Positions 33,245 through 43,553 of a stretch of 64,000 nucleotides of DNA are shown piece after piece. Position numbers and translations under genes: made by a program. Where the stretch lies: the NCBI GenBank assembly GCA_017893485.1, contig CM030360.1:11272597-11336596 (forward strand), read 5' to 3'. Numbering within the stretch: the first letter of the stretch is position 1; every line of letters begins with the position of its first letter. The notes under the pieces were generated by a model. The model was not told the origin of the DNA, did no database searches, and worked only from the letters and a program-made list of their open reading frames with translations. Source of the stretch: Hemerocallis citrina (lineage: Eukaryota; Streptophyta; Magnoliopsida; Asparagales; Asphodelaceae).

Positions 33245-34662
33245 ATGATGTCCAAGACAACTCCCCGACCGAGCTACAACCGATGCCAGTCTCCTTCTCA
33301 GAAGAAGACCTCGAGGGCATTCGCCTAACCCACTACAATGCCCTCGTCATTAGCCTCCACGTGGCTAATTGCGAGGTTCGCCGAATCCTCGTCGACAACG
33401 GCAGCTCAGTCAATATTCTTTTCCTCGAAACCTTCGAGAATCTCAAGATCCCTAAAGGGAAGCTCAAGCCCGCCGGATACAAGTTACAGGGATTCTCCGG
33501 CGTCCCTGTCGGAGTAGAAGGGATTGTTACCCTCGACGTCACCGCGGGAACGGCTCCCGTCAAGAGGACCGAGCCCATGGATTTCGTGATTGTCGACATC
33601 AAGGCAGCTTACAACGCCATTCTCGGCCGACCCGGACTGTGCTCCCTCCAAGCGGTACCTTCGGCCTACCATTTGAAACTTAAATTTCCCACCCCCCAAG
33701 GGGTCGGCATCGTCCGAGGTAGCCAAGAAGCAGCGCGGTCGTGCTACGTGACCGCCGTCGGAGGGGATGCACTCCCCCTCGACGCCATTGAACTCGAGCC
33801 CGAAAGGGACGCCCCAGCTCCCGAGCCTGTCGACAAACTAGAAGAGGTCCTGTTCGACGCCAAGGATGAATCGAAGTGGTTCCGAGTGAGCTGCTCACTC
33901 ACCAAGGACTTGAAGGCAGAGATCATTGCCTGCATCCGCCGCAACGTCGATCTCTTCGCTTGGAAGCCCTCTGACATGCCAGGGATCTCCGAAGACTTGA
34001 TTATGCATCGGCTCAGCGTCATCCCTGACTCTAAGCCGGTCATCCAAAAAAGGCGCAAAGTCGCCCCGGAGAGGCAACAAATTGTGAAGGCACAGGTGGA
34101 CAAGCTCTTGTCCGCTCGATTCATTCAGGAAGTCAGCTACCCCGAGTGGTTGGCCAATGTCGTCATGGTGAAGAAGGCAACAGGGGGCTGGCGAATCTGC
34201 ATCGACTTCACGGATCTTAATAAGGCGTGTCTGAAAGACCCTTTCCCCCTCCCCCGCATCGATGCTTTAATCGACGCAACCTCGGGGCACGAGCTACTAT
34301 CCTTCATGGATGCGTTCTCGGGGTACAATCAGATCCGGATGTTTCCACCAGATATCTCCAAGACCTCGTTCGTCACCGACCAAGGCCTTTTTTGTTACCG
34401 TGTTATGCCCTTCGGGCTGAAAAACGCCGGAGCCACATACCAACGGCTCGTCAACAGGATCTTCAAAGACCTGATCGGCCGCAATGTGGAAGTCTACGTC
34501 GACGACATGCTCGTCAAGAGCCGGGTCGGACCGGACCACGTCGCCGACCTCGAGGAGGCCTTCGGTGTCCTCCGGCGTCACAACATGAGACTCAACCCGG
34601 CTAAATGCGCCTTCGGCGTCTCCACCGGGAAATTCCTGGGGTTCATCGTCAGCAACGCGGCA
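33178..34662 (+). pseudogene. Tat gypsy pol part 1: protease and reverse transcriptase
   Basis: The aspartic protease has LVDNGSSVNILF (active site DNG rather than DSG) near 33390, with the flap-like ILGRPGL near 33620. RT follows: VIQKRRKVAPERQ (34040), WLANVVMVKKATGGWRICID (34147-34206), FSGYNQIRMFPPDISKTSF and the catalytic YVDDMLVKS (34495-34521), then FLGFIVS. At about 34655 the reading frame shifts; pol continues in another frame from 34605-36944, consistent with a single-base loss. The remainder of the original frame to 34872 is non-pol sequence. All RT core residues are present up to the break. Confidence 0.85.
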
Positions 34663-37073
34663 TCGAGGCAAACCCCGAGAAAATCCGAGCCATTATTGAC
34701 ATGTCCCCCCCTCGGAATGTCAAGGAGGTTCAGAGGCTTACGGGCCGACTGGCTGCAATCGGCCGTTTCCTCTCCAAGTCAGGGGAGAAATCTCTCCCCT
34801 TCTTCAAGGCCCTGCGAGGAAAAGGGGGCTTCAAGTGGGGTACCCATCAACAGGAAGCCTTCGAACAGCTGAAGCAATACCTCGCCAACCCGCCTCTCCT
34901 CAGCAAGCCCGAGCTGGGTGAGCCGCTCTGGCTCTACCTGTCCGCCTCGGATAGCGCCCTCAGCGCCGTCCTCGTGCGAGAAGAGGAAGGGGTTCAAAGG
35001 CCATTGTATTATGTGAGCAAAGTCCTACTCCCAGCCGAGACGAGGTACGCAAAGATAGAGAAGGTGGCCTATGCCTTGGTCATGGCAGCCCGGAAGCTTC
35101 GTCCTTACTTCCAGGCCCACTCCGTCCGGGTACTAACCAACCAGCCACTAAAGACCGTCCTTCACAAGCCCGAGAACTCCGGCCGATTAGTCAAGTGGTC
35201 AATTGAGCTGAGTCAGTTCGACATCAGCTATCAGCCAAGGGTGGCTATCAAAGGACAGGCCCTCGCCGAGTTTATAACTGAGTGCACCATCTCCGAGCAG
35301 CCCAGCATCAATGGTTCGGATCCAACCTGGGAGGTCTTTGTCGACGGCTCATCATGCGAAACGGGGAGTGGGGCTGGCATCATCCTTCGTGGCCCCGACC
35401 AATTCCTACTCCAATACTCCCTCTGCCTCAACTTTCTGGCCTCCAATAACGAGGCGGAATACGAGGCCATGATCGCCGGGTTAACCCTCGCCCACCGAGC
35501 CGGAGCCAAGCAAATCCAGGCCTTCAGCGACTCTCAGCTCGTGGTCAATCAGATCACCGGAGAATACGAAGCCCGCGATAATCGCATGACGAAATATTTG
35601 GCGGCAGTCCGGCGACTCTTGGCGTCCTTCAGCTGCGCCACAGTTATACGGGTCCCTAGGGAACAAAACGCTCAAGCAGACACGTTGTCCAAGCTCGCCT
35701 CTTCCTCCTTCGAGGGTCTCGATCAAACGGTGCTCATAGAAATCCTCCTAAAGCCAAGTATCAGTGACCCAGAGCCGGAGGCGATGTGTGTGCAAAATGG
35801 TACCGGCCCGGACGACTGGACCACTCCCATCCGAAGATTCTTAATCAGCGCCGAGCTTCCGGAAGACAGGACCGAGGCCAGACGAGTCAGAGTCCGAGCT
35901 GAAAGGTTTGTCATGATCGACGACATCCTCTTCAAGCGCTCATACACCTTGGCCGACGGCAAACCATACCTCCGCTGCCTCACCAGCGATGAGGCCAGCT
36001 ACGCCCTCAAAGACCTTCATGAGGGGATCGGCGGATGCCACATGGGGAGCAGGACACTCGCTCGAAAGGCTCTAAATCAGGGATACTATTGGCCGACCAT
36101 GCTCCAAGACTCGCAAGACTTAGTCAAGAGGTGCGGCCCCTGCCAAAGGTTCTCCCCTATCAAGAGGCTTCCTCAAGCCAATCTCCGATCCCTGGTGAGC
36201 CCTGCGCCGTTCGCCATGTGGGGTATGGACCTGGTGGGGCCCTTCCCCCTAGCGGTCGGACAAAAGAAATTCCTAATAGTCGCCATCGACTACTTCACCA
36301 AGTGGATCGAAGCCGAGCCCCTGTCAAGCATTACTGAGTGCCAAGTACAACAGTTCTTTTGGAAGAACATCATTTGCCGGTTCGGGATCCCCAGGGTCCT
36401 CGTCACAGACAACGGAACCCAATTCCAAGGTCAGAACTTCCAAACTTTCTGTGCAGACATTGGCATCCAGCAATGCTTCTCCGCTATTTGCCACCCTCAG
36501 TCCAACGGCCAAGTGGAGAACGCGAACAGACAAATCCTCGACGGCCTCAAAAAGCGCCTCGACAGTTCCCCCAAAGGGCTATGGGTCGAGGAACTGCTTA
36601 GCGTACTATGGGCGCACCGCACCACCAAGAGGATCCCCACGGGGGAGACGCCGTTCAGCCTGACCTATGGGACGGAGGCAGTCATCCCCGTCGAGGTCGG
36701 ATTACCTTCTCCCCGGATCATAGCCTTCGATGAAGCTGACAATTCGTCCGGCCTGAGGGCCAACCTGGACCTCGTCGCCGAGGTCCGAGAGAAGTCTTCA
36801 ATCCGGAGAAGCATCTACCGACAACGGATCGAGAAGTTTTACAACAAGAAGGTCCGCCCCACGAACATCGAGGCGGGGGACCTCGTGTTACGAAAACTGT
36901 CCATCTCTGATCCAACCAAGAAGAGGAAATTAGCCCCCAATTGAGAAGGCCCGTACCGTGTAGTTGAGGCTGTACGCCCTGGTACCTACCGACTGGCAGA
37001 TATGGGTGGCCGGCTCATCAGCCGACCCTGGAACGCCGAGCACCTAATGAAATTCTTGGAAGGGAGAACATAG
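34660..37073 (+). pseudogene. Tat gypsy pol part 2: RNase H, archaeal-type RNase H, integrase
   Basis: Continues pol after the frameshift: RT connection (IEANPEKIRAIIDMSPPRNV), first RNase H (LWLYLSASDSALSAVLVREE), then a second, archaeal-type RNase H (VFVDGSSCETGSGAGIIL, NNEAEYEAMIAGL, FSDSQLVVNQI, NAQADTLSKLAS) at about 35335-35700. Integrase shows the HHCC zinc-binding region (36020-36160, ending CGPCQRF) and DDE core (GMDLVGPFP, VTDNGTQFQGQ, PQSNGQVENANRQ). A TGA at 36942-36944 interrupts the integrase C-terminal domain, which stays recognisable downstream (GPYRVVEAVRPGTYRLAD) to a stop at 37073. Two RNase H domains in tandem are a Tat-lineage hallmark. Confidence 0.85.
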
Positions 37074-37491
37074 GTTCTAGCTTGGCTAATGTATATAAAA
37101 TCTTGTGTAAACTCTCGTGTATAAAAGGCCGCTGCAGCGACCCTCCCTATCTTGTATGAAGGAGATCTCTTTTTGTTTGTCAAAAACCCTAATGACTCGG
37201 CAGCTCCGACCTAACATCGGACAATGGGATCGGCACCCGAGTCCTCACTCCGGTATCGTCCCCAACGTCTCGGTGGGACCGACCCAGCTTCAGGCTCGAC
37301 GGAGCACCACTTCGATCCCTCAGGGGTCGACGGAGCCGAACCTCGCCTCCACCATCATTCAGTACACTACTAAACAAAGCAAAGAAGGAACAGAATTCTT
37401 TATCCATACTCTTTTATTTTGGTTCTGGGAAAACAAACAAAGACCGTTACAAGACCACTCCACTCATCTCAAACTGGAGAAAGCCGCCAAC

Positions 37492-40294
37492 TTAGGACCC
37501 CTCGGGTCCGACGAAGGGCGGGACCACTCCTACCGAGCGGCTAGGAGCCCCCTCCTCGTCATGATGGTCCTTGGGCTCAGCCACGGTCGATACACCAGCC
37601 ACGGAGCTCTGGGCATCAACTGGTCGCATACGCTCCAGCAGCAACAGCGCAGAAGGAACCCCCTCCGCTCGCCGACCCACTGAGGAAGATGTCGAGACGC
37701 CCAGCATCGTCTTGTAGCGATGCATCTCCATCTCCTTCTCCACAATGACATCGCGAAGTAACCTCTCAGAAGAGGGCCTCTGCACCGAGGCATTCGACAT
37801 GGTGTATCCAAGTTCGACACCTCCGAGGTCCCGATCCACCATCGCCCTCCTCAGCCGGCTCGCCTCCTCACTTAAGGCCTCAGACTTATTCCGATAATAG
37901 GTAAAGGCCGCATCAGTGTCACGAGCCCCCTTTCGGTAGCGAACCAACGTGGCCTCCAGGGCCTCAACTTTGCTCCGGAGCCACGCCACGTCGGAACGAC
38001 GGGGGTCCATCTCGGGAAGGAGAGCCGCAACCTACAAGAAAACCAGCCAACTCAAAACACATAAGTAAGGAGGGTCGGAAACACCCAAGGTCAAAACAAT
38101 TGGCCGGTCAAAAATCCTTTTTTATAAATTGAGTCGCTTCTTACAAAAATGCGGTGGCCAGTCTGCGGGAGGCAAATACAATCGAGGGAAAGAAAAAGAA
38201 AGACGAAAATTATACAACTGATTTTCCCACCTCAGCATCAGCAGGCCGGTCCACAGGGGGGTCGACAGAAGGATCAAGAGCGGGCCCCTCTTCGCCAGGG
38301 TTCTTCGGGGTCCCCTCAACCTCCATGTCGTACTCGAAGTTGGACAGGTCAAGGGTCGGGTAGAAGTGCCTCACGTGGCTGAGGGCCTTCACATAGCACT
38401 CGTCTTGAGCCTTGATCACCAAGAGCTGACCCGTCTCTGTCAGCTCTTTCCTCTCCTTGGCGAACTCCTTCTCCTGAGCTGCCACCTTCTTCGCCCATTC
38501 CTCCTTCTCCTTGTCAAAGGCCGTCTTCATCTCCTGCTCCCTCTTATGAGAGCCTTCGAGCTCTATCTTCATCTCCTTCGTCTGCTTCACGGCCGTGTCG
38601 GTCCGGTCGCGCTCCCGCTTCAAGGCGGCCTCATAAAGGCCCCTCACGTGGGCCCCCTGCACGGTCGCCTACAGTCACCGAGCACAATTAAGAAAGCCTC
38701 CACTACAACGTAATTACAGGGCAAGGGAGATTGACAAACTTACCAGCACATTGGCCTGTGCAAGGCGAGTATACGCCTCCTCCAGGGTCTCGGTCTTCAT
38801 CTCCGAACGATCCCGAGGGGCCGCCAACTTGCTCGCCACCTCGACGGCCTGCCGCCCTCGGGTCAGGCAGTCTCCCTCGCAGATCGACCAACTCGGCACC
38901 CACGGTCGCCTAAGCCTCTCCTCTACCTCCGGATCCACCGGAGGTCCCTTCCCCTTGTCGAGATCGGTGGCCTTGCCCTGATCCGGGCCGCTCTGAACCG
39001 CCACGTCCTTGGCCGTCTCCGAGCGAGTCCTTTTGACCCTCGGCTGAACAAGGGCCTCGGAAACCGCCTGGGACGACCCCCTCGCCTTCATCGCCTCCGC
39101 CTTCTTCCCGGCCTCCTCCTTCTTCATGGCGAGTCTCTTTGCCTTGATCGACTCTGGATCCATATCTGCAAGAAGACCCAGTAAGGACAATGAGCACAGA
39201 GGAACAACAAAGTCAAAAGAAAGAAACAATTACATACGCAGAACGGCCGGGCTCAGTCCGACGCTCGCCAGGTGGCCCTCGGTCACCTTCGCCCAGTTGA
39301 TACTGTACGACAGGCGGAGGCGCTCAACAAACCCCCACTCCTCGGCCGTCAGGTCCCTCGGCCTCGGCATTTTATAGCTCGGCTTGGAGTGGTTCCATCG
39401 AGTAGGGATGTCCCAAGGTTCCTCACTCCGGATCACCACATATTTCTTCTTCCAGCCCTTGATGGAGTCCGGATGACCGTGGACAACCTTCACCTTACTC
39501 CGAGGCGAAATGTAGTAAACACCCTCAGCCGACGAGCCAATCATCATCATCGCTCGGAATACATTCAACCGAAGGGGCACATTCCGCTCCTCACACAACA
39601 GCACGAAGCAAATGATCTGCTTCCAGGAATTCGGCCTGTATTGCATCGGTGCCAAGGATGCCCAGTTCAGCACCTCGCGAACAAACGGGTGGACTGGCAA
39701 CCTCAGGCCGGAGATGAAGGCATCCACGGGGAAGACGCAATACCAGCCCGGCAGGGGGTCGGTCGGTCGAAGAGTAGAGCTCGGCAACATGAGCTCGTAG
39801 CTGGACCCTATGTGATACGCCAGCTGCAAAGCCTCCAAGTCACCTGCCTCCAGAACGGTCGGGAGTGCATCCATTATCACCCTCTTCCGGCTCGGCGACG
39901 ATGGTTGGACCCCAAACAGCTCCTTGTCAGAAAGATCGTCGGGGTACCGGCGGAACGGCTTAGGTTGCACGGGCGACCCCGTCATCAAGTTACGACAAAC
40001 AGGCACCTGGCTCGAGCCCCCGGTCCCCGACCCCTTCTTCTTCGGAGCCCTCTTCTTCTTGGTCCGCTCAGGCGAGGGGGTAGATAATCGCCCCAGACCT
40101 GTCGGCATGGAACTCGAGCCCACGCCCTGACCTCCTACCTGAGCCCCTTCGACTTCACCCCCTTCGGGACCACCCTCCTCTTCGGAGGCCAGCCCTAGAA
40201 TCTGGACTCCGGCGGAACTACCACCCCCCTCCTCAGAGTCGCTACTCTCCACAACAAAAAGCCTCCGAGACCGCAACGGCTTCACATTATCCAT
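37492..40294 (-). CDS. Antisense four-exon gene of the Tat gypsy (PF04195-like 'putative gypsy type transposon' protein)
   Basis: Opposite strand to gag-pol, between integrase and 3' LTR. Exons: 40294-39238, 39165-38744, 38668-38231 and 38031-37492. Borders follow GT/AG (for example CTGC|GTATGT, TTGCAG|ATATG, GCTG|GTAAGT, TTGTAG|GTTGC). Phases are 1, 0, 0, and no stop interrupts the joined frame until 37492. Exon 1 holds an acidic/Ser N-terminus, a KKKRAPKKK basic patch and a domain with GLRLPVHPFVREVLNWASLA, like the plant 'putative gypsy type transposon' family. Exons 2-4 are Lys/Glu-rich coiled coil. The start is uncertain: an ATG at 40397 is out of frame across a run of eight G (40351-40358), so the first in-frame ATG is 40294. 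Function unknown; antisense ORFs at this position are known in Tat/Retand elements. Confidence 0.75.
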
Positions 40295-40554
40295 AGTCTC
40301 CCCCTCAGGAGCAGGCTCCTCCCACGGAGTCGAGTTGGAGAAAGATTTCACCCCCCCCAGACGTCGACGCTGACGAACCAGACTGAGCCCTGTCCATCTG
40401 TGCCTAAACTAAACAGACTTACCAACTAACCTGGGGTCGCTTCGGAGGAACGAGCCTGGTGCAGCAGACGGTAGAGACGAGCGCTGGAGAATTGGGAGAT
40501 TTTGAAAAAGAAAGAGAGAGGCGAATAAGAAGTGGGCGATAGGGGGAGAAGGGG

Positions 40555-40568
40555 GGACTTTTATAGAG
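40555..40568 (-). promoter_or_regulatory. TATA box for the antisense gene
   Basis: The minus strand reads CTCTATAAAAGTCCC, with TATAAAAG at plus 40558-40565. It lies about 160 bp upstream of the first ATG (40397) and about 265 bp upstream of the first in-frame ATG, with a C/T-rich leader between. Nothing comparable lies nearby on this strand. Confidence 0.6.
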
Positions 40569-40749
40569 GATGAAAATGACCCCTCGATTTCCGCAATTAC
40601 TGTTCACCGATTGACGTGTAACTGCCGCCTGGAAAATCGCACCACGTCCTCGAAACGTGCGCTGCTGACGTCACCCATTGCCAGGCTGGCAGACAGGCAC
40701 GAGGGTCGGTTCGGATAAAGTGTTCCTCAGAGAAAATTTTTCATTGAAA

Positions 40750-41300
40750 ACTTAAGGCTCCAGGGCTCGGTCGGCTCCCCTCTCACCCTCGAACAACTCG
40801 GGGCTTACGGCCTCGGCAGCCGAAACCCCGAATTGTTCGAGGGTGGAAGGAAAGCCACCATCACCTGCGCCCCGAGCTCCAGGGCTCGGTCGGCTCCCCT
40901 CTCACCCGCGAGCAGCTCGGGGCTTACGACCTCGCCAGCCGAAACCCCGAACTGTTTGAGGGTGGGAGAAAAGCCACCATCACCTGAAACCCTATCAGAA
41001 GACAGATCGGACCTCCTCCCCTCGGAGGCGACCCGTCTGACCAAGGTTCTTTATCTCCAAATCCGGAATACGGTTGATCACCCTCCCGTCCTGATCTCTC
41101 TCGGGCCAAACAGCCTTGTCAGGGCCGTCTGACCCGAAAAAGGATCCGGACGGCAAAGTCACCACCAATCCGAGGCTCCTCCTACCCCGGTCCGGATTTC
41201 GGCCGTTATCCCTCTCGCCCTGATCTCCCCTAGATCTGGCTACCGTATCAGGGCCGTCAGATCCGAGAGAAGATCCGGGCGACAGGGTAACCACCCCTCC
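40750..41300. repeat. Two short tandem duplications upstream of the antisense promoter, with hairpins
   Basis: A unit of about 125 bp starting GGCTCCAGGGCTCGGTCGGC occurs near 40756 and again near 40878. Each contains an inverted repeat; the first pairs CCCTCGAACAACTCGGGG (about 40786-40803) with CCCCGAATTGTTCGAGGG (about 40826-40843). A second, more diverged duplication is seen at about 41110-41300 (TCAGGGCCGTC, GATCCG motifs). Non-coding; possibly promoter-proximal control elements. Confidence 0.65.
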
Positions 41301-41573
41301 GGCACAACCAGGGTTAAAATTTTGCAAGAGAAAGACGTCCGCCGAAGCCGACACCTCTAATGGCCAATGGACCACCCTTGCTGTGACCAAACCTGCTGAG
41401 AGGGGAAGGGTATTTATAGCCTCCCCCATGGACCTGACGTTATCGCATCGGAAAAACCAAACAACAGAAGCCCATGTGCCATGCATTTATTAGGCGGCCC
41501 CATTAATGCCCCTAGGAAATTGGAACGCCTGCACAGATCCCGGAGCACCTTCAAAGCTCCGCAAAGGCAGCAG

Positions 41574-42625
41574 GCTCGAGGTTCAGACTGGCACCATGAT
41601 TCTCTTCTCCGGAAGACACACCGGCTCGCCATCACCCTTACCAACCCATAATCCCTCGCCAGCTCGAGGTCCGGTCTGGCACCTGGGTACTCTTCTCAGG
41701 AAGAAGCAACAGCTCGCCACCCCCCTTGCCGACACATAATCCCTCGTCAACTCGAGGTTCGGTCTGGCACCAGGGTTATCTTCTCCGGAAGACACACCGG
41801 CTCGCCATCACCCTTACCGACCCATAATCCCTCGCCAGCTCGAGGTCCGGTCTGGCACCTGGGTACTCTTCTCAAGAAGAAGCAATGGCTTGCCACCCCC
41901 CTTGCCGACACATAATCCCTCGTCATCTCGAGGTTCGGTCTGGCACCAGGGTTATCTTCTCCGGAAGACACACCGGCTCGCCATCACCCTTACCGACCCA
42001 TAATCCCTTGCCAGCTCGAGGTCCAGCCTGGCACCTGGGTACTCTTCTCAGGAAGAAGCAACGGCTCGCCACCCCCCTTGCCGACACATAATCCCTCGTC
42101 ATCTCGAGGTTCGGTCTGGCACCAGGGTTCTCTTCTCCGGAAGACACACCGGCTCGCCATCACCCTTACCGACCCATAATCCCTCGCCAGCTCGAGGTCC
42201 GGTCTGGCACCTGGGTACTCTTCTCAGGAAGAAGCAACGGCTCGCCACCCCCCTTGCCGACACATAATCCCTCGTCCTCTCGAGGTTCGGTCTGGCACCA
42301 GGGTTATCTTCTCCGGAAGACACACCGGCTCGCCATCACCCTTACCGACCCATAATCCCTCGCCAGCTCGAGGTCCGGTCTGGCACCTGGGTACTCTTCT
42401 CAGGAAGAAGCAACGGCTCGCCATCACCCTCGCCGGCTCGAGGTCCGCTCTAACATCAGGGCAACCAACCCTCGTCGGCTCGAGGTTCGCTCTAATCATC
42501 AGGGCAATCTTCTCCGAAAGACTCAACGGCACGCCGTCACCCTCGCCGGCTCGAGGTCCGCTCTAAACATCAGGGCAACCAACCCTCGCCGACTCGAGGT
42601 TCACTCCGACATCGGGGCAACCCCC
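41574..42625. repeat. 176-bp higher-order tandem repeat in Tat gypsy 3' region
   Basis: Nearly identical 176-bp units repeat from about 41574 to 42420. Each is a pair of diverged 88-bp monomers: one begins CTCGAGGTTCGGTCTGGCAC, the other CTCGAGGTCCGGTCTGGCAC. The first has GGAAGACACACCGGCTCGCC and the second GGAAGAAGCAACGGCTCGCC. About 4.8 dimers are present, followed by degenerate shortened monomers to about 42625. Open minus-strand frames across the array are a by-product of the repeat. Tandem repeats before the 3' LTR are common in Tat/Ogre elements. Confidence 0.85.
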
Positions 42626-42719
42626 TCATGAAGGCCCAGCTACTCGCTATCCCATTTTTTACAAACATAAACACTCCTCCACGGATAGCTCCCGCACCCC
42701 CGCAGGAGTGGGGGGCTTG

Positions 42720-43553
42720 TGTGGTAGGGTAAAAATGGCATGGGGCCCAACCAGGGCCCAGTACAGCTCTCATGGCTTGGGGCCCAACCAGGGCCCAGTA
42801 CAGCTCTCACTCAGAAATAGGAAAAACAAACAATCTGCCTCGGCTTCGAGCCACGACGGGGTCGGCGCCGAACCTCAAAGCTCACCCCCGCAGAACTGAC
42901 CTCCTCGTATCCAACGAGCATCGATGGCCCTCGGCCTCCGACCCACGACAGCCCTCCGGGCCGTCCGCCTATCCTGGTGTAGAATGAAGATGACCTGGCA
43001 CAGCCTAGGCCCTCAGATCCTCCCGGGAACACAGGAGCCCCATGATCTGCCATGTCAGCCCCAAATACCACCCAGGGGCTTTGCCACGTCAGCCCTATAC
43101 CACTCCTGGTATTGCCACGTCAGCCCTAAACCCCCTGGGCCTTCTGCCACGTCAGGCCCATGGGCTTTTCGGATTTAGACCCGGCCCCCAAGAGGATCCA
43201 AACCCAGTTGGAATTCTCTATAAATACTAGTCCCTCCCCCACCTTTTCAGGTAATCAATCTTTTGCCACTTAAATTCTCCTAGTTATTGCTACTCTCTCA
43301 CAGAGACTGACTAGATCGTCGGAGGGTCCGCCACCGGGATAAACCCCGGTGTTTCTGGACCGTCTGCAGGTACACAAGACCTCGGATCCGAACCCCCTGA
43401 TCCGAGCCGAGACATCCACCTCATTCCGAGCCCGTCGTAGGTACCGCCCGGTCACCCGAGGGTCGTCTGACAAGCAACATTCTCCTTCAATACAAATCGA
43501 GTCCGAACTCACACCTGGTGCATCCACACGTCTCCCAAAAACAAACCGCATCA
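42720..43553 (+). repeat. 3' LTR of Tat gypsy
   Basis: 834 bp, same ends as the 5' LTR, preceded by the polypurine tract GGAGTGGGGGGCTTG. TATA box at 43219-43226. By eye, 7 substitutions and one 1-bp indel against the 5' LTR, i.e. about 0.8-1% divergence. Confidence 0.9.

Larger units (their letters stand above)
30706..43553 (+). mobile_element. Tat-lineage Ty3/gypsy retrotransposon with antisense gene, near-complete and young
   Basis: Full structure: 5' LTR 30706-31538, PBS region TTGGCGCCGGCTGTGGGAAC just after it, gag, pol with two RNase H domains, a long 3' region with an antisense gene and tandem repeats, a polypurine tract GGAGTGGGGGGCTTG, and 3' LTR 42720-43553. Flanks GAGGG (30701-30705) and GGGGG (43554-43558) match 4 of 5 as a target duplication. 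The LTRs differ at about 7 positions plus one indel. It sits in an intron of the hAT transposase. The second, archaeal-type RNase H and the antisense ORF both indicate the Tat/Retand group. A frameshift in pol and one nonsense codon suggest this copy is not autonomous. Confidence 0.9.

Noticed and set aside
41574..42420. CRISPR-like repeat-spacer pattern
   Set aside because: Units are contiguous dimers without unique spacers, in a eukaryotic retrotransposon.
41583..42532. Series of near-identical 70-100 aa minus-strand frames
   Set aside because: They are successive units of the 176-bp tandem repeat read through, not genes.
43270..43553. C-terminal extension of the hAT frame into the gypsy LTR
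   Set aside because: Read-through into the inserted LTR; the exon ends at the GT donor at 43575/43574.
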